This document shows, one piece after another, positions 14,622-23,151 of a stretch of DNA of 64,000 nucleotides. The notes below the pieces were generated by a model. It was not told the DNA's origin and ran no database searches. It saw only the letters and a program-made list of their open reading frames with translations. The translations under genes were made by a program, and so were the position numbers. Source of the DNA: Daejeonella sp. (GTDB lineage: Bacteria; Bacteroidota; Bacteroidia; Sphingobacteriales; Sphingobacteriaceae); contig NZ_JAUXXZ010000009.1 of assembly GCF_030684675.1 (NCBI RefSeq), forward strand, positions 1-64,000, written 5' to 3'. The stretch's first letter is position 1; every line of letters starts with the position of its first letter.

Positions 14622-16277
14622 TTATTTTTTCTCCCGAATGGCCTTAAATTCTGAACCATCTTTCCATTGAGGCATTTTTTCTTCGAAAGCTAATCGTTTA
14701 CCAACCTGAAAAAACAACTTCAGATCTTCCAGACCACCTTCAAAGGTCCATGTTGCAGAATCAAATTCATCTGAAGGACGGTGATAATGTTTCTCAGTGT
14801 ATTCTTTTTCTCTTTTTTCACCATAGCCGGCTTCTTTGCCGATTACATCGATGCCATTTGAAGTGTAGAGTGCAGGTACCCCAACTTTAGCAAAATTAAA
14901 ATGGTCGGAGCGGTAGTAATATCCTGCTTCAGGATGATTTTCAAAGGCGATGACACGCCCAGCTTTTTCTGCAGCTTCTTTCAGATATTCTTCCAGTTCT
15001 GATTGGCCTTCGCCGACAATAATGATGTCTTTTGTTTTCTCAAAAGGATTTAAACCGTCAATATTAATATTCGCGACTGTTTTTGAAGTTGGATAAATAG
15101 GGTTTTGAGCATAATATGCAGAACCCCAAAGCCCCTGCTCTTCGGCAGTTACTGCAAGCAAAATGATGGTACGTTCAGGCTGGGCTTTCATACTTTTAAA
15201 TGCCCGTGCCAGTTCGATCAGTCCCGCGGTGCCGCTGGCGTTATCGAATGCACCATTATAAATAGAGTCGGCAGTTTCATCTGGTTTACCTATTCCGAGG
15301 TGATCCCAGTGAGAAGTGTAAATAATTACTTCATCAGGACGTTTGCTGCCTGCTATCTTGCCGATTACATTGTAAGATTTGTTAAATATGGTCTTAACGG
15401 CGACGTTGGTACTTAGTTTCAGATCCAATGCCAAAGCTTTAAATCCTTGTTTATCTGCCTGCGCGAAGAAATTAGTCGAATCCTGTCCCGCAGCAGCTAC
15501 TAATTTCTTTGCAGCCGGAAGCGAGAGCCATCCGTTTATATCCGTATAAGTATTGCTTTTCCCCCGGTCGTCTAATCTTAGTTTGGATGCGTTCCAGTTA
15601 TTCTGAACAACAGTAAATGGATAGCTGGCACCCTCAGTCGTATGTACTATGAGGCAACCTTTAGCACCCTGACGTGCAGCTTCTTCAAACTTATAGGTCC
15701 AGCGTCCGTAATAGGTCATCGTTTTACCCTTAAATAAACTGGAATCTCCGGCAGCAAATCCCGGATCATTTACCATCACCATGACGATCTTTCCTTTAAC
15801 ATCAAGACCGGCATAATCATCCCAGTTATACTCCGGTGCGACAACCCCATAACCCGCAAAGACCACCTCATCATTATCGAAGCTGACTTTATCGGTGATC
15901 TTATCAGTCCAAATGACATAATCGTCAAAGCCTTTGAGTTTAAAACTTCCTTTTGATGTGCTTACCTGCATATCCGCAGCCGCAGTAGTCTGAATATTGA
16001 CCATCGGGACTTCCTGGATATAACTTTCGCCATTTCCAGGCTCCAAACCTGCAGCTTTGAATTGCCTTTGCAGGTAAGCTATTGTTTTTGTTTCTCCTTC
16101 GGTAAAGGGTTTACGTCCCTGAAGTGAGTCGTGCGAAAGCTCAGCGACATGCAGTTTTAAACTATCTGCATTGAAAGCAGCAAGCCCATCTTCATCTGAA
16201 ATTTTTGGCTTATTCTGATTGCAAGCCGCCAGGCAGATCAAAGCAGAAAATGCGAGGAATTTAATTTTTAAGTTCAT
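14622..16277 (-). CDS. M28-family zinc metallopeptidase, lipoprotein, with PA domain
   Basis: A 551-aa exported aminopeptidase-like enzyme. Lipobox CLAAC (Cys19) predicts an outer- or periplasm-facing lipoprotein. A protease-associated insert occupies about 140-260 (VVFAGYGVVAPEYNWDDYAG, and RQGAKGCLIVHTTEG). The M28 catalytic domain carries the cocatalytic zinc ligands: TSHWDHLG (His323), NGAFDNASGTAG (Asp345), TAEEQGLWGS (Glu379 general base, Glu380 ligand), a later Asp in NIDGLNP and a His in YYRSDHFNF. Typical substrates are peptides with free N-termini; some members are carboxypeptidases. It is monocistronic, with its own upstream spacer. Confidence 0.9.
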   Translation of the reverse strand: MNLKIKFLAFSALICLAACNQNKPKISDEDGLAAFNADSLKLHVAELSHDSLQGRKPFTEGETKTIAYLQRQFKAAGLEPGNGESYIQEVPMVNIQTTAAADMQVSTSKGSFKLKGFDDYVIWTDKITDKVSFDNDEVVFAGYGVVAPEYNWDDYAGLDVKGKIVMVMVNDPGFAAGDSSLFKGKTMTYYGRWTYKFEEAARQGAKGCLIVHTTEGASYPFTVVQNNWNASKLRLDDRGKSNTYTDINGWLSLPAAKKLVAAAGQDSTNFFAQADKQGFKALALDLKLSTNVAVKTIFNKSYNVIGKIAGSKRPDEVIIYTSHWDHLGIGKPDETADSIYNGAFDNASGTAGLIELARAFKSMKAQPERTIILLAVTAEEQGLWGSAYYAQNPIYPTSKTVANINIDGLNPFEKTKDIIIVGEGQSELEEYLKEAAEKAGRVIAFENHPEAGYYYRSDHFNFAKVGVPALYTSNGIDVIGKEAGYGEKREKEYTEKHYHRPSDEFDSATWTFEGGLEDLKLFFQVGKRLAFEEKMPQWKDGSEFKAIREKK

Positions 16278-16542
16278 ATGGTTAGTATGGTTAGGTTTTG
16301 CTAAAATACTGATAAAATTACAGGCTATTTAAAAAATTTGATTCTTGCTTTGAAATGAGGGGTAATGATTTTTTTGCTTTTCTGTTAGAAGCATCTTTGA
16401 ATTGCTTAATGCCAAAATATAATCAATTTATTTTTTAGATTAGGGTAAATGCTTGATAATAAGCATTTTTATTTAGAATAACGGACCTGCCGGAATACCA
16501 CAAAAATTGGTAGGCTTGTAATAGTTTTATCATTATATACAA
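16278..16542. other. Spacer with hairpin 16447-16468
   Basis: AAATGCTT, loop GATAAT, AAGCATTT followed by TTATTT (plus strand) is terminator-like, but no intact plus-strand gene precedes it. The segment otherwise contains the divergent promoter region of the M28 gene; no TAnnTTTG match was found with confidence. Confidence 0.4.
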
Positions 16543-16857
16543 GTGGATGAGAAAGGAGAAAAGGGAGGTATGGTTTCCAGGATAGCTGAAAACATTCCCA
16601 AGCAATTTGTTTCGATTCAACATTATGGGCTTTTAAAAGCTGATGAGGAAATTACAGAAGGACCAGAAGTAGAAAAATGGGCAAACGGATTTGAAAACTA
16701 TACCTTCGAAGAAAAGAATGCCCGCCCGGACGATCCGGTCGGACGGGGAACCACAAGCCTTACTGTCGACTTAGACACCACAGAAGATTTTGTAGATTAT
16801 ATGAATGAGAACTATCCAAAAGCACTCAACAAGCTGAAAGAACTTTGTGAAAAATAG
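16543..16857 (+). pseudogene. Truncated SRPBCC/AHSA1-like gene
   Basis: The frame from GTG 16543 (VDEKGEKGGMVSRIAENIPK, then QFVSIQHYGLLKADEEITEG, ending FVDYMNENYPKALNKLKELC) matches the last two-thirds of an SRPBCC-domain protein of the activator-of-Hsp90-ATPase type, including the final helix. The N-terminal ~50 residues that form the first strands and helices are missing and no homologous frame lies upstream, so the gene is 5' truncated. An internal ATG at 16570 exists. It could still be expressed as a fragment but is unlikely to fold normally. Confidence 0.6.
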
Positions 16858-17072
16858 CAAGTTTAAGAATATCTTAAAAAGACAGAGAAATAAACACAAC
16901 CTGTATAGCATCTACAAGCAATTGGCAGTTTAGTGGTTGAATGCAGTTTTGTATCCCGCACTTGCGGGATTCAGTTCTGGAGACAGTTTTAATCTCTGAA
17001 ATCGACAACTTCTTATAGCTACCCAACGTCATGTAGTATCGGATACCCCACCTATCTATCTTCTATCTCTTT
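16858..17072. other. Spacer with small palindrome
   Basis: ATCCCGCA-CT-TGCGGGAT (16953-16970) is a perfect 8-bp hairpin of unknown role. TTGGCAGTTTAGTGGTTGAA lies just upstream. No gene. Confidence 0.4.
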
Positions 17073-17115
17073 TTGAATTTATAAATCAAATAATTACCTT
17101 TGACGTTAGTAACGT
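17073..17115 (+). promoter_or_regulatory. higBA promoter with overlapping operator palindrome
   Basis: TTG (17073-17075), 19 nt, TACCTTTG (17095-17102): a full match to the Bacteroidota -33/-7 promoter. Immediately after it ACGTTA-G-TAACGT (17103-17115) is a perfect inverted repeat across the expected transcription start, 14 nt before the higB ATG. This is where HigA would be expected to bind and repress its own operon. Confidence 0.78.
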
Positions 17116-17128
17116 GAAACATTAGTAA

Positions 17129-17410
17129 ATGATTAATTCATTTGGCAATAAAGAAACGCGCAAAATATGGGAAGGCGAACGAATTAGAGGGCTTCCTGTT
17201 AAAATCCAGGAAATTGCCCGAAGAAAACTAAGGATGCTTAACAACTCCCAAAATGTGTCAGACCTAATGATTCCTCCTTCAAACAGGTTGGAAAAACTAA
17301 AAGGAAACTTTAAATCCTTTTACTCCATCCGAATAAATGACCAGTGGAGGATTATCTTTCAATGGAAGAACGGAAACGCCGAGCAAGTAGAAGTAATCGA
17401 TTATCATTAA
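17129..17410 (+). CDS. higB: HigB-type toxin (RelE superfamily)
   Basis: A 93-aa protein with the HigB pattern: MINSFGNKETRKIWEGE, a two-helix hairpin LPVKIQEIARRKLRMLNN, then PPSNRLEKLKGNFKSFYSIR and NDQWRIIFQWKNGNAEQVEV, ending IDYH. HigB toxins cleave mRNA at the translating ribosome. The toxin-first order and the 9-nt gap to the XRE antitoxin are characteristic of higBA. Its promoter and operator are visible just upstream. Confidence 0.92.
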   Translation: MINSFGNKETRKIWEGERIRGLPVKIQEIARRKLRMLNNSQNVSDLMIPPSNRLEKLKGNFKSFYSIRINDQWRIIFQWKNGNAEQVEVIDYH

Positions 17411-17419
17411 AATAAGAAA

Positions 17420-17719
17420 ATGGAAAAGCTAAAAAACATTCATCCGGGTGAGATCCTGCTTGAAGAATTTCTGATACCATTATCAATTAGTGCGTACAGG
17501 CTTTCTAAAGATATTGGGATTCCACAAACACGGATTTCCGAGATAATCAAAGGAAACAGACGCATTACTGCAGATACCGCACTGCGGCTTTCCAGATATT
17601 TCGGAAATAGCGCAAAATTCTGGCTGGGCATACAGAATGATTATGACATAGAAGCGGAAGAGGTCCAAAAGAAGGAAGAGTTAAATTCCATCAGACAACA
17701 TAGCGAACATGCAGCATAA
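17420..17719 (+). CDS. higA: HigA-type antitoxin, XRE-family regulator
   Basis: A 99-aa protein starting with the HigA hallmark IHPGEILLEEFLIPLSIS followed by a classic helix-turn-helix (AYRLSKDIGIPQTRISEIIK, then GNRRITADTALRLSRYFGNS) and the family end AKFWLGIQNDYDIEAEE. It neutralises HigB and represses the operon, most plausibly through the palindrome at 17103-17115. Confidence 0.93.
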   Translation: MEKLKNIHPGEILLEEFLIPLSISAYRLSKDIGIPQTRISEIIKGNRRITADTALRLSRYFGNSAKFWLGIQNDYDIEAEEVQKKEELNSIRQHSEHAA

Positions 17720-17755
17720 AAACCCAAAAAACAATTCCCCACAAACCCAAACAAA

Positions 17756-18520
17756 ATGATCAGACCCTATATTTTAGCAGAAACAAACTGGAAATCTGTA
17801 AAAGATTCAGATTATGACCTGGCAATCCTTCCCTGGGGTGCTACAGAAGCGCATAATTATCATTTGCCCTATTCAACGGATGTGATTGAAGCCGACCATA
17901 TCGCTGCTGAATCTGCTAGGATTGCCTGGGAAAGCGGTGCGAAGATCATTGTTTTGCCTACAGTCCCTTTTGGAGTTAATACCGGTCAGGCGGACATAAA
18001 ATTGGACCTGAATATTTATCCAAGTACCCAGCTGGCAATTTTATGCGACCTAATTGAGGTGCTTCAAAGGTCGAATATTTTTAAGCTGCTGATTTTGAAT
18101 GGTCATGGGGGAAATGATTTTAGAATGATGGTCAGGGAGCTGGGATTAAAATACCCAAAGATGTTTCTTAGCACCTGTAATTGGTTTCAGGCTGAAGACA
18201 AAATGAAATTCTTTGAACAGGATGGAGACCATGCCGACGAAATGGAAACAAGCCTGATTCAACACCTGGCTCCAAATTTAATGCTTCCTTTAGATACGGC
18301 AGGAGATGGGAAAGAGAAAAAATATAAAATTAAAGAGTTTTCAGAAGGCTGGGCCTGGGCAGAAAGAAAGTGGTCGCAAATTACTAAAGACACAGGTGTA
18401 GGAAATCCCGAATTTGCAACTAAAGAGAAAGGAGAAAAATACTTTAAGGCTGTAACCTTAAAAGTATCCCATTTTCTGATTGAATTGGCAAAAGCTGATG
18501 TGAATGATCTTTATGAATAG
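17756..18520 (+). CDS. Creatininase family protein
   Basis: A 254-aa metal-dependent amidohydrolase. Metal and catalytic residues visible: Glu31 and His36 in PWGATEAHNYHLP, Asp42 in YSTD, His117 in LNGHGGN, and the HADEMETS motif (His159, Glu162). The family includes creatinine amidohydrolase, mycofactocin peptidase MftE and formamide hydrolases of pyrimidine or riboflavin-type metabolism; no pathway partner is adjacent, so the substrate is open. It lies 36 nt after higA but is functionally unrelated. Confidence 0.87.
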   Translation: MIRPYILAETNWKSVKDSDYDLAILPWGATEAHNYHLPYSTDVIEADHIAAESARIAWESGAKIIVLPTVPFGVNTGQADIKLDLNIYPSTQLAILCDLIEVLQRSNIFKLLILNGHGGNDFRMMVRELGLKYPKMFLSTCNWFQAEDKMKFFEQDGDHADEMETSLIQHLAPNLMLPLDTAGDGKEKKYKIKEFSEGWAWAERKWSQITKDTGVGNPEFATKEKGEKYFKAVTLKVSHFLIELAKADVNDLYE

Positions 18521-19026
18521 GGGGGTTTCGTTGGTTTATAAATAAGATGGTTTGCAGGAGGTTTCCGATCACAGTGATTCAATCTTGTAATATGTTTTGC
18601 AGGAGGTTCTCGCTTCCGCGAGAATGACAAGCTCATGGAGATGAAGGAGAATACAGCCTCCGCTGGAATCGAAATGGGAAACCATATAATATTTACCCAA
18701 ATATCCGCTTGTTATTAGGGTTTAAGCGCAGTTCCTCCTACGGATTGTAGAAGGATGAAGAGTCCCACCTTTGCTTTTGTCTGAACCATGATTCAGATGA
18801 TTTATTTGATTATTATGAATCATTACAATCAAGCTAATCAAAAAAATCATAGTTCAGACAAAATGATACACTCACAACCCGCCTGTCCTTACAGTTTCAG
18901 CGCAGCGCTCTAAGGATTATTCAATGAATAAGAGTCTTCAGACTCGTTTATTAAAATACCAACACTACCTTCCGTAAGACCGGAAATTTATATCTTCATA
19001 TCCGGAATAAAATATCAAATGCTATA
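18521..19026. repeat. Repeat-rich spacer
   Basis: 506 nt without a gene. 18602-18631 is the exact reverse complement of 6484-6513 (GGAGGTTCTCGCTTCCGCGA plus ten bases). 18660-18675 (CTCCGCTGGAATCGAA) belongs to the same family as 6290-6305. 18775-18863 is an inverted-repeat element. No TAnnTTTG box was seen before the esterase gene. Confidence 0.65.
18775..18863. repeat. Inverted-repeat element, 19-bp arms
   Basis: TTTTGTCTGAACCATGATT (18775-18793) pairs with AATCATAGTTCAGACAAAA (18845-18863) with a single mismatch around a 51-nt AT-rich centre rich in TGATT/AATCA words. There is no transposase and no clear target duplication. It resembles a non-autonomous or structured intergenic element. 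Confidence 0.7.
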
Positions 19027-21441
19027 ATGAAAAATCAACAACATGGATTTTTGACAGATTGTTCAATCAGAATAATTTGCCTGATTTTCTTCTTCGGACT
19101 CACAACAATAGCCTTTGCTGATCATAAGATAAAATTTCATAATCCGGATACAATTGCACAAGCAGACAGTTTAAAACGAAAAGTCAGCCTTTCCAGAATC
19201 ATGAATGTTTTACCCGGGGATCGTGTAGCTAATGGTCGGGTTTCTTTTCTGGATGAGACATTTAAGGATTGGATCAGACGAACCGGCGAGCTTCCACCCG
19301 ATTTCAATAAAATGCCTTCAATACCTTTTCTTCCTGATCCCCTCATTGAGGACGAGGGCGGCAAGAATATTCCGATTACTTCGGCCGTGCAATGGAAAGA
19401 AAAGCGTCAATGGATGAAGGAGCAACTGGAATATTATATTACCGGCACCTATCCGAAAGCTCCCGGTGATTTCAAGGTTAAGGTTCTGAGTGAAAAGAAG
19501 GAGGGTTCAACTACGCTTCGTATGGTTGAGCTGTCATTCGGTCCGCAAGAGCAAGCCAAACTAACCATTGAACTAATGATTCCGCAGGGGAAAGGCCCCT
19601 TCCCTGTGTTTATGACCCAATGGAACCATAGAGGCTGGGCTCAAATTGCGGTAAGACGTGGCTATATGGCCTGTGTTTATGCAGCCTCGGATGCAAATGA
19701 CGATACTGAAAAGTACGCTGAAATATGGTCAGGTAAATATGACTTTACCAGATTGATGCGAAGAGCATTCGGTACTTTCAGGGCGGTCGATTATTTACAT
19801 ACACTTCCAATTGTCGATAAAGAAAGAATTGCCTTAACAGGACACTCCAGGAATGGTAAATTAGCACTGATGGCTGCTGCTTTTGACGAACGCATAAAGG
19901 CTGTTATTCCGAGCAGCGGTGGTTCAGGTGCCGAAGTCCCATGGCGTTATGCTACCCAGCAATATGATGTTGAAGATATTGCATTATTATCCGCTGCCCA
20001 ACCGTCCTGGCTTCATCCCCGCTTAAGATTTTTTATAGGTCGCGAGAATAAGCTTCCAATCGATCAAAATCATTTTATGGCATTGATTGCACCCAGAGGA
20101 TTAATGTTAAGTACAGCAATCAATGAAGGTGCCAGCAATCCATGGGGTATTGAGCAGGCATATTACTCTGCGCAAAAGGTATATAAGTTTCTTGATGCAC
20201 AGGATAATCTGGCCATCAGATTTAGGAACGGAGAACATGGTACCCATGCAGGGGACATTGAAGACTATATAGATTTCTTTGATTATGTTTTTAAACGTTC
20301 TGACTATAAGTCTGAAAATAAATTGCTTTACAATTATACGTTTGAAGGCTGGCGTGAGCGAAGTAAGGAAAATATAAATCCTTTAAATTATCCTTCAAAA
20401 GTCGGGCAAGGCACCGGGGCAATTGCCGGGAAAAACTTATCAAAGGAAAATTGGGCTGTTAAAAAAACTGAAATAAAACAACAGTTACGATGGATAATAG
20501 GAGATGAACCTCCCGGCCTGAATAATCCCGGTCCGCAGCGATTACAAAACGGGGGAGCCGGAGAAGATTATTTTGGAACTGTTCTCAAACGACCAAATGT
20601 CACTGCCCGGATGGGTCGAATGGCCATCACTCCTTACAAGGAATTTGGCGATTATTTGTATGGCTATATTTACTATCCAAAGGATAAAACTGGAAATATT
20701 AAGGCTGGTAAATTGCCGGCTCTTATCTATCAGCACGAATACGACTATTCCAAGGGTTTTTCCACTTATCATGATCTTCAGTCATTCTTTGAGGGTATGA
20801 CCGATCTTGGTTATGTTGTTTTTTCATACGATATGGTCGGTTTTGGGAACCGAATTGAAGAAGGCACACGTTTTTATGACCGTTATCCAAATTGGTCGAA
20901 AATGGGAAAAATGGTGGCAGATGCTAAAGGGGCCGTTGACGCATTGAGCAATCTGGATTTTGTTGATAGTTCTAAAATATTTATCACAGGTTATGCCATG
21001 GGTGCAACAGTCGGACTTTATGCTACTGCACTAGATGAAAGAGTTGCCGGACTTGTTTCAGTTAGTGGATTTACTCCGATGCGTACAGATTCAAAGGAAA
21101 ATGGAAGGGAAGGGATCAAAGCTTTTTCGCATTTGCACGGACTGATTCCTCGTTTAGGCTTCTTTGTTGGCCATGAGGATCGTATCCCATATGATTATCA
21201 GGAAATCTTAGGATCAATTGCTCCGAGGCCTGTATTGGTGATTGCCCCCAAATTAGACCAGACTGCTAATCTTACAGATATCAGAGCATCTGTTAATGAA
21301 GCTGGAAAAATATACAAATTATTAGGTGCTTCTGATCAGCTCATTCTTAATTCACCTGATGATTTTAACAGGTTTACTGAAGAAATGCAAAAAACAATTT
21401 ATGATTGGGCTCGCAAATTAATGGCACCTGTTTCTAATTGA
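19027..21441 (+). CDS. Exported two-domain alpha/beta hydrolase (esterase, second domain apparently inactive)
   Basis: An 804-aa protein with an N-terminal signal (IICLIFFFGLTTIAFADH). Domain 1 (about 100-430) is an alpha/beta hydrolase resembling CE15 glucuronoyl or acetyl-xylan esterases: nucleophile motif LTGHSRNGKLA (Ser274) and the His region NGEHGTHAGD (His404/His407). Domain 2 (about 520-800) has the same fold outline, but the elbow reads FITGYAMGATVGLY, with Ala657 where Ser is expected, and the terminal His loop reads NSPDDFNRF without His. Domain 2 is therefore probably a binding or structural unit. The likely role is deacetylation or de-esterification of plant polysaccharide in the periplasm; the substrate is inferred from family only. 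Confidence 0.78.
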   Translation: MKNQQHGFLTDCSIRIICLIFFFGLTTIAFADHKIKFHNPDTIAQADSLKRKVSLSRIMNVLPGDRVANGRVSFLDETFKDWIRRTGELPPDFNKMPSIPFLPDPLIEDEGGKNIPITSAVQWKEKRQWMKEQLEYYITGTYPKAPGDFKVKVLSEKKEGSTTLRMVELSFGPQEQAKLTIELMIPQGKGPFPVFMTQWNHRGWAQIAVRRGYMACVYAASDANDDTEKYAEIWSGKYDFTRLMRRAFGTFRAVDYLHTLPIVDKERIALTGHSRNGKLALMAAAFDERIKAVIPSSGGSGAEVPWRYATQQYDVEDIALLSAAQPSWLHPRLRFFIGRENKLPIDQNHFMALIAPRGLMLSTAINEGASNPWGIEQAYYSAQKVYKFLDAQDNLAIRFRNGEHGTHAGDIEDYIDFFDYVFKRSDYKSENKLLYNYTFEGWRERSKENINPLNYPSKVGQGTGAIAGKNLSKENWAVKKTEIKQQLRWIIGDEPPGLNNPGPQRLQNGGAGEDYFGTVLKRPNVTARMGRMAITPYKEFGDYLYGYIYYPKDKTGNIKAGKLPALIYQHEYDYSKGFSTYHDLQSFFEGMTDLGYVVFSYDMVGFGNRIEEGTRFYDRYPNWSKMGKMVADAKGAVDALSNLDFVDSSKIFITGYAMGATVGLYATALDERVAGLVSVSGFTPMRTDSKENGREGIKAFSHLHGLIPRLGFFVGHEDRIPYDYQEILGSIAPRPVLVIAPKLDQTANLTDIRASVNEAGKIYKLLGASDQLILNSPDDFNRFTEEMQKTIYDWARKLMAPVSN

Positions 21442-21872
21442 TAATTTAGTTTAATAGGCCATTTGTGAATTTTGCTTATTAAAGTTTCTTGTACTAAAGG
21501 ATTTCATTGATTCTGCCGGGCTGCCCCTTCCGATGAAATACAGCTCCAGGTAAAATAAACCTTGCCGGAGTAGGTAGCTTCCGGCTATCGTTATTTTGAA
21601 TCAGAACGTTATTTCATGCCGGAACTACTACGGAGGAAAGGGCTGAACTATCCTATATGACACAGGTATTGCTTTCCTTAATCAAATTATTTCACTCCAG
21701 AGCCCTGTCTGGACGATTATAATTCCCGTCTGGTCGGTGTTCTCGCCGTACCAGGCACGATTATATCATTGGTGGTGATAACACCAACTTCAGGGAAAGT
21801 GGTCGGTGATAACACCAACCACAGGGAAACCTATATCTAATCTCAATACTCAATACTCAATACTCGCTAAAT
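21442..21872. repeat. Spacer with hairpins and direct repeats
   Basis: TGGTCGGTGTTCTCGCCGTA plus CCA (21731-21753) is a near copy of 10877-10898. GGTGATAACACCAAC followed by CAGGGAAA occurs twice (21774-21798 and 21805-21829). CAATACT is repeated three times near 21845-21865. No gene. Confidence 0.65.
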
Positions 21873-21903
21873 TTGCTTGATAGATTAAAGAAGGGTAGTT
21901 TTG
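21873..21903 (+). promoter_or_regulatory. Promoter of the deoxyhypusine-synthase-like gene
   Basis: TTG (21873-21875), 20 nt, TAGTTTTG (21896-21903): consensus Bacteroidota promoter, 17 nt before the ATG at 21921. Confidence 0.75.
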
Positions 21904-21920
21904 TGGCTTAAATTCAAATT

Positions 21921-22901
21921 ATGGCTGTTGAAAGAGGACCTATATCCCGTTTTATAGAAAAAAACTATCTGCATTTTAATTCTGCCGCTCTGGTGGATGC
22001 TGCAAAAGGGTATGAAACCCATCTGGATGAAGGTGGAAAAATGATGATCACGCTTGCTGGAGCAATGAGTACTGCCGAATTAGGTATTTCACTCGCTGAG
22101 ATGATCCGTCAGGATAAAGTATCAATCATATCATGTACCGGAGCGAATCTGGAAGAGGATATTATGAATCTGGTTGCTCATTCGCATTATAAACGTGTTC
22201 CTAATTACCGTGATTTAAGTCCGCAGGATGAGTGGGATCTCCTTGAGAACCATTACAACAGGGTTACTGATACCTGTATTCCTGAAGAGGAAGCATTCAG
22301 AAGGCTTCAAAAGCATATTCATAAGCTTTGGAAAGATGCCGATGATTCTGGTGAGCGTTATTTTCCACATGAATATATGTACAAAATGCTTCTTAGCGGG
22401 GTTCTTGAACAGTATTATGAGATAGACCCTAAGAATTCCTGGATGCTTGCTGCTGCAGAGAAAAATCTTCCGATTATAGTTCCGGGCTGGGAAGATTCAA
22501 CAATGGGAAATATTTTCGCTTCTTATGTGATGAAAAAAGAAATCAAAGCATCAACAATGAAAAGCGGAATTGAATACATGGGCTGGCTGGCAGATTGGTA
22601 TATCGCTAATTCAGCGGGAAAGGGTATTGGATTTTTTCAGATTGGCGGTGGAATTGCCGGTGATTTTCCAATTTGTGTTGTGCCAATGCTTTATCAGGAT
22701 ATGGAAATGGAAAACATTCCTTTCTGGAGCTATTTCTGCCAGATTTCAGATTCTACAACATCCTATGGATCGTATTCCGGCGCTGTTCCAAATGAGAAGA
22801 TTACCTGGGGTAAACTGGATATCCATACCCCTAAATTTATTGTGGAATCAGATGCGACAATTGTTGCTCCGCTCATATTTGCCTGGGTTCTGAAGCAGTA
22901 G
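21921..22901 (+). CDS. Deoxyhypusine synthase family protein
   Basis: A 326-aa NAD-binding protein homologous to eukaryotic/archaeal deoxyhypusine synthase. Visible family text: MMITLAGAMSTAELGISLAE, SIISCTGANLEED, VPGWEDSTMGNIFASYV, KGIGFFQIGGGIAGDFPICV and the active-site-like ITWGKLD with Lys298, which corresponds to the lysine that carries the aminobutyl group. Bacteria lack eIF5A, so members here are thought to act on polyamines (homospermidine-type synthesis) rather than on protein. It has its own promoter and no polyamine genes beside it. Confidence 0.82.
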   Translation: MAVERGPISRFIEKNYLHFNSAALVDAAKGYETHLDEGGKMMITLAGAMSTAELGISLAEMIRQDKVSIISCTGANLEEDIMNLVAHSHYKRVPNYRDLSPQDEWDLLENHYNRVTDTCIPEEEAFRRLQKHIHKLWKDADDSGERYFPHEYMYKMLLSGVLEQYYEIDPKNSWMLAAAEKNLPIIVPGWEDSTMGNIFASYVMKKEIKASTMKSGIEYMGWLADWYIANSAGKGIGFFQIGGGIAGDFPICVVPMLYQDMEMENIPFWSYFCQISDSTTSYGSYSGAVPNEKITWGKLDIHTPKFIVESDATIVAPLIFAWVLKQ

Positions 22902-23151
22902 TGATTCTCTGTTTTAAAAACAAGTGTTAAGGCTGGTATTAAAAGGGCTATTTTTCAAAAATACTTTAAAAGTATCTGTTAATCAGCTAACTATGTAATA
23001 GTTTAGAATGGTTATAAATTGATAAAATAGGTCATGTTAATGTCATCCGTATTTGAATAAAGCATACTTTTGTCAACTGAAAATGTTGATTATAACCTTA
23101 TGGTCGACTTTTTAATTATACGTTTCAAATTTTAAGCAACAAATACTCAAT
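22902..23151 (+). promoter_or_regulatory. Leader of the respiratory operon
   Basis: 250-nt spacer upstream of actA. TACTTTTG at 23065-23072 is an exact TAnnTTTG -7 box; no TTG lies at the usual 19-21 nt, so the -33 element is poor. This would give a ~75-nt 5' leader. No riboswitch-like structure is evident. Confidence 0.5.

Noticed and set aside
18521-19026. Insertion sequence
   Set aside because: There are inverted repeats but no transposase frame, and no target duplication could be recognised.
21845-21868. CAATACT triple repeat as a phase-variable tract
   Set aside because: Only three copies, with the unit length not affecting a coding frame, and it lies outside the -33/-7 spacing of the downstream promoter.
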